Program-made: the position numbers and the translations under genes
Notes under the pieces: generated by a model
Told to the model about the DNA's origin: nothing
Databases searched by the model: none
Seen by the model: only the letters and a program-made list of their open reading frames with translations
Assembly: GCF_001592435.1 (NCBI RefSeq)
Contig: NZ_CP014750.1
Coordinates: forward strand, 1,783,001-1,847,000
Origin: Thermococcus peptonophilus
Lineage (GTDB): Archaea > Methanobacteriota_B > Thermococci > Thermococcales > Thermococcaceae
DNA: 64,000 nucleotides
Direction of reading: 5' to 3'
Part shown: positions 16,681 to 27,980 of the stretch, one piece after another
Numbering within the stretch: the first letter of the stretch is position 1
Layout: each line of letters opens with the position of its first letter

Positions 16681-16743
16681 GTGAATCGTTCTGTAAAAAA
16701 CGTTAAGGGGGCAATTCTCGGTGGCGGCGAAAAAAGAGTTTAA
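16681..16743 (+). CDS. Possible 20-codon leader ORF overlapping the rpoH start
   Basis: GTG-started ORF of 20 codons ([20 protein letters not shown]) preceded by AGGTGGTGGGTA, which is a better ribosome binding site than the one in front of rpoH. It ends 23 bases inside rpoH in another frame, so ribosomes finishing it could affect rpoH initiation. It may also be a chance ORF; there is no comparative evidence here. Confidence 0.3.
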   Translation: MNRSVKNVKGAILGGGEKRV

Positions 16744-16969
16744 CATATTCGATCACGTGTTAGTTCCTGAGCATAGAGTCCTCAGCGAAGAGGAAAAAGA
16801 GGAGCTTCTCAGGAGGTACAGGATAAGGATATCCCAGCTTCCACAGATAAAAGCCTCTGATCCTGCCGTCGTTGCTCTCGGCGCAAAGCCAGGTGACGTT
16901 ATCGAGATCAAAAGAAAGAGTCCCACGGCGGGCTATTACTACTACTACCGCCTTGTTGTGGAGGACTGA
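16721..16969 (+). CDS. rpoH: RNA polymerase subunit Rpo5 (H)
   Basis: 82-aa archaeal RNAP subunit H, equivalent to the C-terminal assembly domain of eukaryotic RPB5; it sits in the jaw region. The [17 protein letters not shown] start region, [19 protein letters not shown] and the tyrosine-rich [11 protein letters not shown] end are as in other Thermococcales. The start is a GTG with a GGGGG element about nine bases upstream. First gene of the polymerase operon. Confidence 0.95.
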   Translation: MAAKKEFNIFDHVLVPEHRVLSEEEKEELLRRYRIRISQLPQIKASDPAVVALGAKPGDVIEIKRKSPTAGYYYYYRLVVED

Positions 16970-16986
16970 TTTTGGGGTGAGACGTT

Positions 16987-19900
16987 ATGAGCAGGGGAGT
17001 TACCGTAACCGAGCCCACTCTAACTCCTGATGAGCTCTGGCTTGTTATGGAGTCCTACTGGAAGGAGAAGGGATTCGTCAGGCAGCATCTGGATTCGTAC
17101 AACGCTTTCATCGATCACGGCCTTCAGGATGTCGTAAACGAGTTCGGGGAAGTTGTTCCTGACATACCGAACTTCAAGGTCAAGTTCGGAAAGATCCGCG
17201 TGGGACAGCCCGAATTCCAGGAGGCTCAGGGGCAGAGGAGACCCCTCTACCCGATGGACGCCAGGATAAGAAACCTAACCTATTCTGCTCCGCTGTACCT
17301 TGAGATGATACCCGTCGTGAACGGGATTGAGCAGGAGCCCGTTGAGGTCAGGATTGGCGAGCTCCCGATAATGCTCAAGTCCAAAGCCTGCAGGCTCTAC
17401 GGTCTGAGCGACGAGGAACTTATCAAGCTCGGCGAAGACCCGAAGGACCCGGGAGGATACTTTATCATCAACGGTTCTGAGAGGGTTATAGTTTCTATCG
17501 AAGACCTCGCCCCAAACAAGACCCTCGTTGAGAGGGATGAGAGGCAAAACAAGGTCGTTGCCAAGGTCTTCTCATACAGGCACGGCTACAGAGCTCTCAT
17601 TACCGTTGAGAGGAAGAAGGACGGTATTCTCTACGTCACGATACCGAACGTTCCAAAGCCTGTCAAGTTCGTCTATGTAATGCGCGCCCTCGGTCTTCTC
17701 ACCGATAAGGAGATCGTCGAGGCAGTCAGCGACGACCCGAGGATACAGCAGGTTCTCTTCGACAACCTCGAGGACGCGAGCGACATAAGCACCCAGGAGG
17801 AGGCCCTCGACTACATCGGCAGGCTCTCCCTTCCGGGGCAGCCCAAGGAGTACAGGCTCAGGAGGGCCGAGCACATCATAGACAACAACCTTCTCCCGCA
17901 CATGGGGGTTGAACCCGAGAACAGGCGCGCCAAGGCTTACTACCTCGGCATGATGGCCCTCAAAGTCCTCGAACTTTCACTCGGTCTACGCGGCGAGGAC
18001 GACAAAGACCACTACGCCAACAAGAGGCTTAAGCTTGCTGGAGACCTTCTCAAAGACCTCTTCCGTGTCGCCTTTGGCCAGCTAGTCAAGGACATGCAGT
18101 ACCAGATGACCAAAACCTATCAGAGGAAGGGTGAGAGATACACCTTTGAAAACATCCAGCGCTTTGTCAGGAACTCGATAAGGCCCGACGTCCTGAGCGA
18201 GAGGATTGAGCACGCATTAGCTACCGGCTCCTGGCCGGGCGGAAGGACGGGTGTCAGCCAGCTTCTCGACAGGACCAACTACATGTCCACGCTCTCCCAC
18301 CTCAGGCGCGTCACCTCTCCGCTCAGCAGGGATCAGCCTCACTTCGAGGCCCGTGACCTTCACGGAACCCACTGGGGCAGGATATGTCCGACCGAGACGC
18401 CGGAAGGCCCTAACTGTGGTCTCGTTAAGAACCTGGCATTGATGGCCCAGATAACCACTGGAATTCCCGAGGAGGAAGTTAGAGAGTACCTCATGAAGAT
18501 GGGCATAGTGCCCATAGAGGAGAGAAGGCCCGCCCCTGGTCTGTACCGTGTTTACCTTAACGGTGTCCTCATCGGAACGGTTGAAGACGGCAGAAAGCTC
18601 GTTGAGAAGATAAGAGCCGATAGAAGGGCTGGAAAGATAAGCGACGTCATTAACGTTGCCCTCTACGAGGAAGAGGAAGTCAGGGAAGTTTACATAAACA
18701 GCGATGACGGTAGGGTTAGAAGGCCCCTCATCGTCGTCGAGAACGGAGAGCCGAAGCTCACAAGGGAGCACGTCGAGGGCATAAAGAACGGCACCCTCAC
18801 CTGGAGCGACCTCATCAGGAGGGGCGTCATCGAGTACTTGGATGCAGAGGAAGAAGAAAACGCCTACGTGGCAACGTGGCCGTGGGAAGTGACCGAGGAG
18901 CACACTCACCTTGAACTCATGCCTGCTGCTATCCTCGGTATTCCAGCTTCACTCGTCCCATATCCGGAGCACAACGCCGCTCCGCGTAACACTTATGGAG
19001 CGGGTATGGCCAAGCAGAGCCTTGGCCTCGGCTGGGCCAACTTCAGGATCAGGGTCGACACCCGCGGTCACCTCATGCACTACCCGCAGGTTCCGCTCGT
19101 CAACTCGAGGATAATGAAGGCCGTCGGATTCGAGGACAGACCCGCAGGTCAGAACTTCGTAGTGGCGGTTCTCAGCTACCACGGATACAACATGGAGGAT
19201 GCAGTCATAATCAACAAAGCCTCAATAGAGCGTGGACTGGCTAGGTCAACATTCTTCAGAACCTATGAGGCCGAGGAGAAGCGCTACCTCGGTGGTCAGA
19301 AGGACAACTTCGAGGTTCCGTCACCAAACATCCAGGGATATCTCGGTGAGAAGTATTACCGCCACCTCGATGAGGACGGTCTCATCTTCCCCGAGTCAAA
19401 GGTCGAGGGTAAGGACGTCCTCGTTGGGAGGACCTCTCCGCCGAGGTTCATTGAGGAGCAGAGCAGCCTCGGCTCAATGGTTCTCCAGGGAAGGAGAGAA
19501 ACGAGCGTCACCGTCAGGCCGAGCGAGAAGGGTGTGGTTGATAAGGTTATAGTCACCGAGACTGGCGACGGAACGAAGCTTGTCAAGGTCACCGTGAGAG
19601 ACCTCCGTATCCCGGAGCTGGGTGACAAGTTCGCCTCAAGGCACGGCCAGAAGGGTGTTATAGGACTCATCGTCCCGCAGGAGGACATGCCCTGGACCGA
19701 GAGCGGAATCGTTCCAGACCTCATCGTCAACCCGCACGGTATTCCGAGCCGTATGACCGTTGGACAGTTGATTGAGGCCATAGGTGGTAAAGTAGCTGCT
19801 CTTAAGGGTAGGCGCGTTGATGGTACAGCCTTCATCGGTGAGCCCGAGGAGAAGCTTAGGAAGGAACTTGAGGAGCTCGGCTTCAAGCACAGCGGAAGGG

Positions 19901-20358
19901 AGGTCATGTACGACGGCATAACCGGAAGAAGGCTTGAGGCGGACATCTTCATCGGCGTCATCTACTACCAGAGGCTCCACCACATGGTAGCGGACAAGAT
20001 GCACGCACGCTCACGCGGTCCGGTTCAGGTTCTCACCAAGCAGCCGACCGAGGGAAGGGCCAGGGAAGGTGGTCTCAGGTTCGGTGAGATGGAGAGAGAT
20101 GTCCTCATCGGCCACGGCGCTGCCATGCTGCTCATCGAGCGTCTCCTTGAGGAGAGCGATAAGACTGAGGTCTGGGTCTGTGAGAACTGCGGACACATCG
20201 CACTAGAGGACAAGCGCAGAGGAAAAGTCTACTGTCCTGTCTGTGGTGAGGACGAGAGGATAAGCAAGGTCGAGATGAGCTACGCCTTCAAACTGTTGCT
20301 GGATGAGCTGAAGGCGATGGTTATTAGGCCGTCCCTCAGGCTGAAGGATAGGGTGTGA
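16987..20358 (+). CDS. rpoB: DNA-directed RNA polymerase subunit Rpo2 (B)
   Basis: Complete 1123-aa second-largest RNAP subunit; in Thermococcales B is a single polypeptide rather than split B'/B''. It contains the fork/active-centre regions with [19 protein letters not shown] and [16 protein letters not shown], the catalytic-site region [14 protein letters not shown], the [14 protein letters not shown] stretch and a C-terminal four-cysteine zinc site (CENCG, CPVCG). No intein interrupts it. ATG after GGGGTGAGACGTT; 17 bp behind rpoH. Confidence 0.97.
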   Translation: MSRGVTVTEPTLTPDELWLVMESYWKEKGFVRQHLDSYNAFIDHGLQDVVNEFGEVVPDIPNFKVKFGKIRVGQPEFQEAQGQRRPLYPMDARIRNLTYSAPLYLEMIPVVNGIEQEPVEVRIGELPIMLKSKACRLYGLSDEELIKLGEDPKDPGGYFIINGSERVIVSIEDLAPNKTLVERDERQNKVVAKVFSYRHGYRALITVERKKDGILYVTIPNVPKPVKFVYVMRALGLLTDKEIVEAVSDDPRIQQVLFDNLEDASDISTQEEALDYIGRLSLPGQPKEYRLRRAEHIIDNNLLPHMGVEPENRRAKAYYLGMMALKVLELSLGLRGEDDKDHYANKRLKLAGDLLKDLFRVAFGQLVKDMQYQMTKTYQRKGERYTFENIQRFVRNSIRPDVLSERIEHALATGSWPGGRTGVSQLLDRTNYMSTLSHLRRVTSPLSRDQPHFEARDLHGTHWGRICPTETPEGPNCGLVKNLALMAQITTGIPEEEVREYLMKMGIVPIEERRPAPGLYRVYLNGVLIGTVEDGRKLVEKIRADRRAGKISDVINVALYEEEEVREVYINSDDGRVRRPLIVVENGEPKLTREHVEGIKNGTLTWSDLIRRGVIEYLDAEEEENAYVATWPWEVTEEHTHLELMPAAILGIPASLVPYPEHNAAPRNTYGAGMAKQSLGLGWANFRIRVDTRGHLMHYPQVPLVNSRIMKAVGFEDRPAGQNFVVAVLSYHGYNMEDAVIINKASIERGLARSTFFRTYEAEEKRYLGGQKDNFEVPSPNIQGYLGEKYYRHLDEDGLIFPESKVEGKDVLVGRTSPPRFIEEQSSLGSMVLQGRRETSVTVRPSEKGVVDKVIVTETGDGTKLVKVTVRDLRIPELGDKFASRHGQKGVIGLIVPQEDMPWTESGIVPDLIVNPHGIPSRMTVGQLIEAIGGKVAALKGRRVDGTAFIGEPEEKLRKELEELGFKHSGREVMYDGITGRRLEADIFIGVIYYQRLHHMVADKMHARSRGPVQVLTKQPTEGRAREGGLRFGEMERDVLIGHGAAMLLIERLLEESDKTEVWVCENCGHIALEDKRRGKVYCPVCGEDERISKVEMSYAFKLLLDELKAMVIRPSLRLKDRV

Positions 20359-20363
20359 GAGCC

Positions 20364-23084
20364 ATGCAGTCGATGAAAAAGGTCATCGGGAGTATTGAGT
20401 TCGGTATCCTCTCACCTCAGGAAATCAGAAAGATGAGTGCCGCCGAGATAACTGTTCCAGATACATACGACGATGACGGTTACCCGATAGAAGGCGGACT
20501 GATGGACAAGAGGCTTGGTGTCATAGACCCCGGTCTTCGCTGTGAAACCTGCGGAGCCAGGGCGGGTGAGTGTCCGGGTCACTTCGGCCACATCGAGCTC
20601 GCCAGACCGGTTATTCACGTCGGCTTTGCCAAGACCATCCATCGTGTCCTGGAGAGCACGTGCCGCGAGTGTGGAAGGATAAAGCTCACCGATGAGGAGA
20701 TAGAGGAGTACATGCAGAAGTTCGAGGTAATGGGTGACCGGAAGGGGGCTGTTGACAAGCTCATCAAGGAGATACACAAGAAGGCCAAAGAGAGAATGGT
20801 CTGCCCGCACTGTGGAGCACCGCAGTTCCCCATCAAGTTCGAAAGACCGACCATCTACTGGGAGCTTAGGAAGGACGAGGAGGGCAACGAGTACAAGCAC
20901 AGGATGATGCCGAGCGAGGTCCGCGAGAGGCTCGAAAAGATACCCGACAAGGATCTTCCCTTACTTGGACTCCACCCCGAAAAGTCCAGGCCCGAGTGGA
21001 TGGTTCTTACAGTCCTTCCAGTCCCGCCCGTTACAATGAGGCCGTCAATTACGCTCGAAAGCGGCATCCGCGCCGAGGACGACCTCACTCACAAGCTGGT
21101 AGATATAATCCGTATCAACAACCGCCTCAAGTCCAACATCGAGGCAGGAGCACCCCAGCTGATCATCGAAGACCTCTGGGACCTCCTTCAGTACCACGTC
21201 ACCACCTACATCAACAACGAAACATCTGGAGTCCCACCTGCGAAGCACAAGAGCGGGAGACCGCTTAAAACCCTTGCCCAGCGTCTCAAAGGTAAGGAGG
21301 GCCGCTTCCGTGGAAACCTCAGCGGTAAACGCGTCAACTTCTCCGCCCGTACAGTCATCAGCCCCGACCCGATGATAAGCATCAACGAGGTCGGCGTCCC
21401 GCTCGCGGTCGCTATGGAGCTCACTGTTCCCGAGAAGGTTACCGAGTTCAACTATGAGAAGCTCAAGCAGAGGGTTCTTAACGGGCCCGAGAAGTATCCG
21501 GGTGCTAACTATGTCATCGATCCCGAGGGAAGGAGAATTCGCCTGATGGAGAGCAACCGCGAGCTCATCGCTGAGAAGCTCGACATCGGCTGGACCGTCG
21601 AGAGACACCTTGAGGACGGCGACATCGTCCTGTTCAACCGTCAGCCATCGCTTCACAGGATGTCCATCATGGCCCACCGCGTTAGGGTCATGCCCTACAG
21701 AACCTTCCGCCTCAACCTCCCTGTCTGTCCGCCCTACAACGCCGACTTCGACGGTGACGAGATGAACCTCCACGTGCCCCAGACCGAGGAGGCGCAGGCG
21801 GAGGCAAAGATACTCATGGAAGTTCAGAACCACATCATCTCTCCGAGGTATGGTGGCCCGCTCATCGCAGGAATCCAGGACCACATTTCGGGTGGCTACC
21901 TCCTCACCAGGGAGGGCGCCTACTTCACCCGCTACGAGGTTGAGCAGATGCTCATGTTCGCAGGCATAGAGGTGAGCAAGCTCCCCGAGCCGGACAAGTA
22001 CGAGAACGGCGAGCCCCTCTGGAGCGGAAAGACGATATTCTCTCTCCTCCTTCCGGATGATCTGACGATCTGGTACAGGAACAAGCTCTGCGACGAACCT
22101 GACAGGTGCGAGGCTCTTGAGAAGCTCATCGAGGAGAAGCTCATCCCAGATCCGGAGGAAGTGAGGAAGCTCGCCTACGACGGCTTCGTTTACATCCAGA
22201 ACGGAAAGCTCCTGAGCGGTGCTGTGGACAAGAAGGCCTACGGAAGGGAGGACGGAAAGCTCCTCGACATCATAGTTAGGGAGTACGGCGTCGAGAGGGC
22301 CAGGCAGTTCCTCGACCAGGTTACCAAGCTGACCATCTGGGTAATCACCCACAAGGGCTTCACGACTGCCATTGACGACGAAGACCTTCCGCAGGAAGCC
22401 ATAGACAGGATACACGAGATAATCCGCGAGGCTGAGGAGAAAGTCCAGAGACTCATAGAGGCCTACCAGAGAGGAGAGCTTGAACCCCTGCCAGGTAAGA
22501 CCCTTGAGGAGACCCTTGAGAGCAAGATTATGGCAGTTCTCGCCGAGGCCCGTGACAACGCCGGTAAGGTCGCCGAGCGCTATCTCGGTATGAACAATCA
22601 CGCAGTTATCATGGCCAAGACCGGAGCAAGGGGTAAGATACTCAACATCACCCAGATGGCCGCTATGCTCGGCCAGCAGTCTATCCGTGGAAAGCGTCTC
22701 TATCGCGGCTACCGTGGAAGGGTTCTCACCCACTTCAAGCCCGGCGACCTCGGTGCAAGGGCACGGGGGTTCGTCACGAACTCATACAAGAGCGGTCTAA
22801 CGCCGCAGGAATACTTCTTCCACGCCATGGGTGGTAGGGAAGGTCTCGTTGATACTGCAGTTAGAACCGCCCAGAGCGGTTACATGCAGAGGAGGCTCAT
22901 AAACGCCCTCCAGGACCTCAAGGTGGACTACGACGGAACGGTAAGAGACCCAACGGGAATCATCGTTCAGTTCAAGTACGGTGAGGACGGCGTTGACCCG
23001 ATGAAGAGCTGGCAGGGCAAGACCGTTGATGTTGATAGAGTCATTGTAAGAACCCTGCTCAAGATGAGGGGAGGAGGTGAGTGA
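20364..23084 (+). CDS. rpoA1: DNA-directed RNA polymerase subunit Rpo1N (A')
   Basis: About 906-aa N-terminal portion of the largest RNAP subunit. It has the N-terminal zinc region ([17 protein letters not shown]), a second Cys cluster (CREC, CPHCG), the catalytic Mg2+ loop [12 protein letters not shown] around residue 460 and the bridge-helix region near [18 protein letters not shown]. No intein is present. I chose the ATG at 20364, with GGGTG of the rpoB 3' end as ribosome binding site; a GTG at 20355 overlaps the rpoB stop. The remaining C-terminal part is the separate rpoA2 gene. Confidence 0.96.
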   Translation: MQSMKKVIGSIEFGILSPQEIRKMSAAEITVPDTYDDDGYPIEGGLMDKRLGVIDPGLRCETCGARAGECPGHFGHIELARPVIHVGFAKTIHRVLESTCRECGRIKLTDEEIEEYMQKFEVMGDRKGAVDKLIKEIHKKAKERMVCPHCGAPQFPIKFERPTIYWELRKDEEGNEYKHRMMPSEVRERLEKIPDKDLPLLGLHPEKSRPEWMVLTVLPVPPVTMRPSITLESGIRAEDDLTHKLVDIIRINNRLKSNIEAGAPQLIIEDLWDLLQYHVTTYINNETSGVPPAKHKSGRPLKTLAQRLKGKEGRFRGNLSGKRVNFSARTVISPDPMISINEVGVPLAVAMELTVPEKVTEFNYEKLKQRVLNGPEKYPGANYVIDPEGRRIRLMESNRELIAEKLDIGWTVERHLEDGDIVLFNRQPSLHRMSIMAHRVRVMPYRTFRLNLPVCPPYNADFDGDEMNLHVPQTEEAQAEAKILMEVQNHIISPRYGGPLIAGIQDHISGGYLLTREGAYFTRYEVEQMLMFAGIEVSKLPEPDKYENGEPLWSGKTIFSLLLPDDLTIWYRNKLCDEPDRCEALEKLIEEKLIPDPEEVRKLAYDGFVYIQNGKLLSGAVDKKAYGREDGKLLDIIVREYGVERARQFLDQVTKLTIWVITHKGFTTAIDDEDLPQEAIDRIHEIIREAEEKVQRLIEAYQRGELEPLPGKTLEETLESKIMAVLAEARDNAGKVAERYLGMNNHAVIMAKTGARGKILNITQMAAMLGQQSIRGKRLYRGYRGRVLTHFKPGDLGARARGFVTNSYKSGLTPQEYFFHAMGGREGLVDTAVRTAQSGYMQRRLINALQDLKVDYDGTVRDPTGIIVQFKYGEDGVDPMKSWQGKTVDVDRVIVRTLLKMRGGGE

Positions 23085-23085
23085 A

Positions 23086-24261
23086 ATGGTCGCAGAGAAG
23101 ACAATAAAGACCATGGTCAACAAGGCAGAACTGCCGGATAACATCAAGGAAGAGCTCTACGCCAAGCTCGTCGAGTACAACAAGAAGTACAAGCTCAAGA
23201 AGGACGAGGTTCAGGCTATAATAGACGAGACTGTCAAGGAATACCAGAAGGCCCTCATAGAGCCGGGAGAGGCCGTTGGAACGGTGGCAGCTCAGTCCAT
23301 AGGTGAGCCTTCGACCCAGATGACCCTCAACACATTCCACTACGCAGGTGTTGCTGAGATCAACGTCACCCTCGGTCTTCCGAGAATCATCGAGATTGTT
23401 GACGCCAGAAAGAACCCTTCAACGCCGATCATGACCGTTTACCTTGACGAGGAGCACCGCTACGACCGTGAGAAGGCCCTTGAAGTTGCCAGGAGAATTG
23501 AAGGAACAACCCTTGAGAATCTAGCTAGGGAGGAGACGATAGACATACTCAACATGGAGTACGTGGTCGAGATCGACCCGGAGAGGCTGGAAAAGGCCGG
23601 CCTCGACATGGAGAAGGTTGTAAGGAAGCTCACCGGTTCATTCAAGAGCGCTGAGTTTGAGGCTGAAGGTTACACCCTTGTCGTGAGGCCCAAGAGGGTA
23701 ACGAAGCTCTCCGACCTGAGAAAGATTGCCGAAAAGGTTAAAAAGCACCGCCTTAAGGGTCTCTCTGGCGTTGGGAAGACCATCATAAGGAAGGAAGGCG
23801 ACGAGTACGTGATATACACCGAGGGCTCGAACTTCAAGCAGGTCCTTAAGGTTCCGGGCGTTGACCCGACGAGGACGAGGACGAACAACATCTGGGAGAT
23901 CGCCGATGTGCTCGGCATTGAAGCGGCCAGAAACGCCATCATCGACGAAATCGTCGCCACGATGCGCGAACAGGGTCTTGAGGTTGATGTCAGGCACATC
24001 ATGCTCGTCGCCGATATGATGACGCTCGACGGCGTCATAAGACCAATTGGAAGGCACGGTATAGTGGGGGAGAAGGCGAGCGTCCTCGCTAGGGCCGCCT
24101 TCGAGATAACCACCCAGCACCTGTTTGCCGCGGCTGAGAGGGGAGAGGTAGATCCTCTCAACGGTGTGGTTGAGAACGTCCTCATAGGCCAGCCCGTGCC
24201 AGTCGGTACGGGAATCGTCAAGCTGGCCATGAGTCTCCCCCTGAGACCGAAAAGGGAGTAG
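23086..24261 (+). CDS. rpoA2: DNA-directed RNA polymerase subunit Rpo1C (A'')
   Basis: About 391-aa C-terminal portion of the largest RNAP subunit, containing the trigger-loop region ([40 protein letters not shown]). Normal archaeal split of A into A' and A''. The ATG at 23086 is one base after the rpoA1 stop and is served by GGAGGTGAGTGAA. Followed after 13 bp by rpl30e in the standard rpo-L30e-NusA-S12-S7 string. Confidence 0.96.
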   Translation: MVAEKTIKTMVNKAELPDNIKEELYAKLVEYNKKYKLKKDEVQAIIDETVKEYQKALIEPGEAVGTVAAQSIGEPSTQMTLNTFHYAGVAEINVTLGLPRIIEIVDARKNPSTPIMTVYLDEEHRYDREKALEVARRIEGTTLENLAREETIDILNMEYVVEIDPERLEKAGLDMEKVVRKLTGSFKSAEFEAEGYTLVVRPKRVTKLSDLRKIAEKVKKHRLKGLSGVGKTIIRKEGDEYVIYTEGSNFKQVLKVPGVDPTRTRTNNIWEIADVLGIEAARNAIIDEIVATMREQGLEVDVRHIMLVADMMTLDGVIRPIGRHGIVGEKASVLARAAFEITTQHLFAAAERGEVDPLNGVVENVLIGQPVPVGTGIVKLAMSLPLRPKRE

Positions 24262-24274
24262 GGAGGTGTAGTGA

Positions 24275-25020
<746 letters not shown>

Positions 25021-25030
25021 GGTGATGATC

Positions 25031-25474
25031 ATGGCTGGTAAGAAGGCCCCGTATGGAGAGTTTGCCGGAAGGAAGCTCAAACTTAAGAGGAAGAAGTTCC
25101 GCTGGAGCGACATCCGCTATAAGAGAAGAGTCCTCCGCCTTAAGGAGAAGAGCGACCCGCTCGAAGGTGCTCCGCAGGCCAGAGGTATCGTTCTTGAGAA
25201 GATAGCAGTCGAGGCTAAGCAGCCCAACTCGGCTATGCGTAAGGCAGTCAGGGTTCAGCTCATTAAGAACGGTAAGGTCGTTACAGCTTTCACCCCGGGT
25301 GACGGTGCTATCAACCACATCGATGAGCACGACGAGGTCATCATAGAGGGCATCGGTGGTCCAAAGGGTGGTTCCATGGGTGATATCCCAGGAATCAGGT
25401 ACAAGGTCGTCAAGGTGAACCGCGTTAGCCTCAAGGAGCTCGTTAAGGGAAGGAAGGAGAAGCCGAGGAGGTGA
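25031..25474 (+). CDS. rps12: Small ribosomal subunit protein uS12
   Basis: 147-aa 30S protein at the decoding centre. [20 protein letters not shown] and [20 protein letters not shown] are the conserved stretches that contact helix 44/18. The ATG at 25031 lies after GAGGTGATGATC; the upstream in-frame GTG and ATG fall within that site. Followed by rps7 after 5 bp, the universal S12-S7 pair. Confidence 0.96.
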
Positions 25475-25479
25475 AGTGA

Positions 25480-26127
25480 ATGGCCAAGCCGCTTACTGAG
25501 AGGTTCTTCATCCCGAAGGAAGTCAAGGTCATGGGCAGGTGGAGCGTTGAGGACGTTACCGTCGAAGATCCATCACTCAAGCCCTACATCAACCTTGACG
25601 CCAGGATTCTTCCCCACAGCCACGGAAGGTACGCCAAGAAGCCCTTTGGAAAGGCCAACGTCCACATCGTTGAGAGGCTCATAAACAAGGTTATGAGGAG
25701 CGGTGCCAGCCACTACAAGGCCGGCGGTCACTTCATGAGGCGCGAGCACCGCTCGATAATGAGCAAGAAGATGAAGGCCTACGAGGTCGTCAAGGAGGCC
25801 TTCATGATCATCGAGAGAAGAACCAAGCAGAACCCAATCCAGGTTCTCATAAGGGCCATCGAGAACTCCGCTCCGAGAGAAGACACGACCACCATCGCCT
25901 TCGGTGGAATCCGCTACCACATGTCCGTTGACGTCTCACCGCTCAGGAGGCTCGACATAGCCCTCAAGAACATCGCCCTCGGTGCGAGCATAAAGTGCTA
26001 CAGGAACAAGACCACCTACGCCCAGGCCCTCGCCGAGGAAATCATTGCCGCCGCCAACAAGGATCCAAAGAGCTTCGCCTACAGCAAGAAGGAAGAGATC
26101 GAGAGGATCGCCCAGTCCTCACGCTGA
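25480..26127 (+). CDS. rps7: Small ribosomal subunit protein uS7
   Basis: 215-aa 30S head assembly protein. The conserved [20 protein letters not shown] and [26 protein letters not shown] segments are present, along with the archaeal C-terminal tail ending [17 protein letters not shown]. Last gene of the polymerase/ribosomal operon; a long T-rich stretch follows. EF-1A, next in many relatives, is not here. Confidence 0.96.
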   Translation: MAKPLTERFFIPKEVKVMGRWSVEDVTVEDPSLKPYINLDARILPHSHGRYAKKPFGKANVHIVERLINKVMRSGASHYKAGGHFMRREHRSIMSKKMKAYEVVKEAFMIIERRTKQNPIQVLIRAIENSAPREDTTTIAFGGIRYHMSVDVSPLRRLDIALKNIALGASIKCYRNKTTYAQALAEEIIAAANKDPKSFAYSKKEEIERIAQSSR

Positions 26128-26180
26128 GGGAGGACTTTTCTCAAACTTTCTTTCATTACTTTCAAACACTTTTTAAAATC
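26128..26180 (+). terminator. T-rich terminator of the rpo-rps7 operon
   Basis: Just after the rps7 stop the plus strand has a run of T-tracts (ACTTTTC, CTTTCTTTC, CACTTTTTAAAA), typical of archaeal intrinsic termination. The last part also borders the promoter of the next gene. Confidence 0.5.
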
Positions 26181-26206
26181 TCAAGGAGAGTTTCTCTGGT
26201 GGTAAG

Positions 26207-26596
26207 ATGATATTCCTGATAGGGTTCTTCGAGGATGAAGTGAAGTTGATAAGGGATGCGTTTAATGGAGTTCCAGTCTATGAGATACCGAGCTACTGCA
26301 GGGACTGGGTTCTCAGTGAAGTTGTTGAAAAGGCGAACTCTCTCGAAGGAAGCGGAAACTGGCACGAGAGGAAGTTCTTCCTCATGCACGACCTGAGCAA
26401 CGATGAAGTCAAGGAAGCGCTGAGAAAGATGAAGTCCCTCGGCTTTAGAGGGGTCATCTACGCGACAACAACGCCCACCTCTCTCACGATGAAGCTCGAC
26501 GAGCTGATAGAGGAGTGGCTTGAGGAAGATGCTTACTTCCGTCAGCTCAGGAGGATGAAGAGGGGGCCGTATTTGAACATCAGAGGATCTGGTTAG
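26207..26596 (+). CDS. DUF3783-like hypothetical protein
   Basis: 129-aa soluble alpha/beta protein. A C-terminal part with MHDLSNDEVKEALRKMKSLG followed by FRGVIYATTTPTSLTMKLDELIEEWLEED resembles the DUF3783 domain, whose function is unknown. ATG after GGTGGTAAG, with TTTTTAAAAT near 26170 as a weak promoter. Its stop codon touches the end of a degraded reading frame on the opposite strand. The domain assignment is from memory of its sequence pattern and only moderately secure. Confidence 0.6.
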   Translation: MIFLIGFFEDEVKLIRDAFNGVPVYEIPSYCRDWVLSEVVEKANSLEGSGNWHERKFFLMHDLSNDEVKEALRKMKSLGFRGVIYATTTPTSLTMKLDELIEEWLEEDAYFRQLRRMKRGPYLNIRGSG

Positions 26597-26748
26597 ATCT
26601 CGAGCAGTACTCCTTCGGCTTTTATCGTTCTTATGAGCTGTCGTTTCTCTTTTTGAATTCATCCGGCTTGAGAAGTATTGGGCTTATTAATTCTCCGTAT
26701 CTAAGGAGCACATCCGTTACCGGTTCAAATTTTTCTATCAACCTTTCC
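26593..26748 (-). pseudogene. 3' remnant of an MNT-type nucleotidyltransferase gene
   Basis: Translating the minus strand in one frame gives RLIEKFEPVTDVLLRYGELI and then SPILLKPDEFKKR, and after a one-base shift QLIRTIKAEGVLLEI and stop. LLRYGELISPI and a closing RTIKAEGVLLE are typical of the C-terminus of MNT-fold minimal nucleotidyltransferases, antitoxins of HEPN/MNT pairs. One missing A in an A run (AGAAAC where AGAAAAC would keep the frame) explains the shift. The N-terminal catalytic part is absent; its place is taken by vapC. Confidence 0.55.
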
Positions 26749-27129
26749 AAACGGGTTGTAAATCCTAGGTCCCTCGATCCCTTTGAAGTCTCTAACGTTT
26801 CTTGTAACAAGAGTGTAACCGTATCTCAGGGCTGTGGCCGCTATTATGGCATCAGGGAGCTTTATGCTTTTCTTCCTCCTCAAATCAATTGCAAGTTCGG
26901 CAATATCATCCGTGAGGGGAATTACACGGGCGAAGCTTATGAACTCCCTTGACTTCTCAAAACCCTCTGGAGTGTGGCCCTTCCATCCAAGGAACTCTAT
27001 CTTGGTAATTATGGAGATGTTAAAGCTCTCCTTTAGAATTTTCTCTATCTTGGGTATCTCATCCTCCGGAATTTCATCGGCGAGGTAGTATATGAGGATG
27101 TTGGTATCTATCAGAAATCCCTCTCCCAT
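26725..27129 (-). CDS. vapC: VapC-type PIN-domain ribonuclease toxin
   Basis: 134-aa PIN-domain protein. The four acidic active-site positions are visible: Asp in FLIDTNILIYY at the N-terminus, Glu in ITKIEFLGW, Asp in KLPDAIIAATA and Asp in TRNVRDFKGI. Such toxins cleave tRNA or rRNA when freed from the antitoxin. The ATG at 27129 is preceded by GAGGT and lies 19 bp inside the antitoxin gene, so the two are translationally coupled. Its last codons overlap the nucleotidyltransferase remnant, pointing to a recombination joint. Confidence 0.85.
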   Translation of the reverse strand: MGEGFLIDTNILIYYLADEIPEDEIPKIEKILKESFNISIITKIEFLGWKGHTPEGFEKSREFISFARVIPLTDDIAELAIDLRRKKSIKLPDAIIAATALRYGYTLVTRNVRDFKGIEGPRIYNPFGKVDRKI

Positions 27130-27299
27130 TCCGACCTCAGCTCCCGGAGGCTCTTTTCGAGGTCTTTTTTTCCTTTGTAAATCCCCCTGTACTTTGAAGG
27201 CTCGAATAGTCTTTCTTTTATCTTTTCCCACAGTTCTGGGGGGACTATCACACCCTTTATCCTGCCGTGTTCATCGTAGATGTACTCAACCCCTTCCAT
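27111..27299 (-). CDS. vapB: VapB-type antitoxin
   Basis: 62-aa small charged protein directly upstream of, and overlapping, the PIN toxin. The N-terminal half (VEYIYDEHGRIKGVIVPPELW) looks like the short beta/helix dimerisation and DNA-binding part of archaeal VapB-type antitoxins; the helical basic C-terminus (KDLEKSLRELRSEWERDF) would wrap the toxin. A TATA-like GGTTAAATAGG near 27335 suggests a nearly leaderless transcript. The antitoxin role is inferred mainly from position and size. Confidence 0.75.
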   Translation of the reverse strand: MEGVEYIYDEHGRIKGVIVPPELWEKIKERLFEPSKYRGIYKGKKDLEKSLRELRSEWERDF

Positions 27300-27357
27300 A
27301 CCTCATGCCCAGGAAAATGTTAGCGGAGGCCCTATTTAACCCTTCTCCCCGGTATTA

Positions 27358-27377
27358 TTCCCTCCGGTAGGAGGGAA
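27358..27377. repeat. Perfect 8-bp hairpin upstream of a degraded membrane gene
   Basis: TTCCCTCC-GGTA-GGAGGGAA, a flawless stem with a four-base loop. On the plus strand the right arm is also the only good Shine-Dalgarno for the downstream GTG at 27386, so it could hide that site; alternatively it marks the end of an upstream transcript. Confidence 0.45.
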
Positions 27378-27385
27378 ATGGGCAG

Positions 27386-27970
27386 GTGGAGGAGCTCGAA
27401 AAGAAACTGAAAGGGGATAATGATAAAGAATTCGTTGCAACTCTTGCCATTGGTAGTTTTTATTCTCGGCTTATCCACTCCATTTATCGCTTTTGGTGAT
27501 TCATCCGGAGGCTTACTTGATATCTTTAGTATGTTTGGATCAATGATTCTGATCCCTCTTGGGCTCTTTTCAACCATAGCAGCGTTGTACGCAATTCAAG
27601 CTGACCCTCAGGAGTTCGTGGATGCATACAAGTGGGACTATCCCCAGAAGGAAGAAATCGAAGTCTTGGAGCTAGCGTACAAGAAGGCCCATGAATACCA
27701 GAACGAAGCCTTCAAGAACGCCCTCACAGCCTGGCTTGGCCTCGGCTTTTACCTCGGACTTCTTGAGATAGGTCTTGCGGTAGGGGACATAGCAGTTAAG
27801 AACTGGTCGTATCTCTGGGCGGTAGTAGGAATCTGCTCAATAGCATCTTTCCTTTCATCGGTTTTATCCTAACTATCATCGCATACCTCCGCAAGCGCTC
27901 CATCGAGAAGGCTCTCTTTGCCATCCAGCTCAAGAAAAGCGACAAGGCGGAAATCTCGATTAAACTTTGA
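27386..27970 (+). pseudogene. Membrane protein gene with two compensating frameshifts
   Basis: The intact middle ORF (27420-27872, 150 aa) has about four membrane spans and a helical segment KWDYPQKEEIEVLELAYKKA. Before it, a different frame starting at GTG 27386 reads VEELEKKLKGDNDKEFVATL, clearly protein-like. After it, that same frame continues FPFIGFILTIIAYLRKRSIE and KALFAIQLKKSDKAEISIKL to the stop at 27968. The frame thus changes near 27430-27470 and back near 27825-27850. Either the gene is decaying or two sequencing errors are present. Family not recognised. Confidence 0.6.
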
Positions 27971-27980
27971 TCTTTTGCTC

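Noticed and set aside
21045..22733. 562-aa minus-strand open frame opposite rpoA1
   Set aside because: It is the mirror of the strong codon bias in rpoA1, with no ribosome binding site and no recognisable protein features.
20364..24261. Possible inteins in RNA polymerase or topoisomerase genes, common in Thermococcales
   Set aside because: The catalytic motifs run through without interruption and protein lengths are normal (1123, about 906, about 391 and 720 aa).
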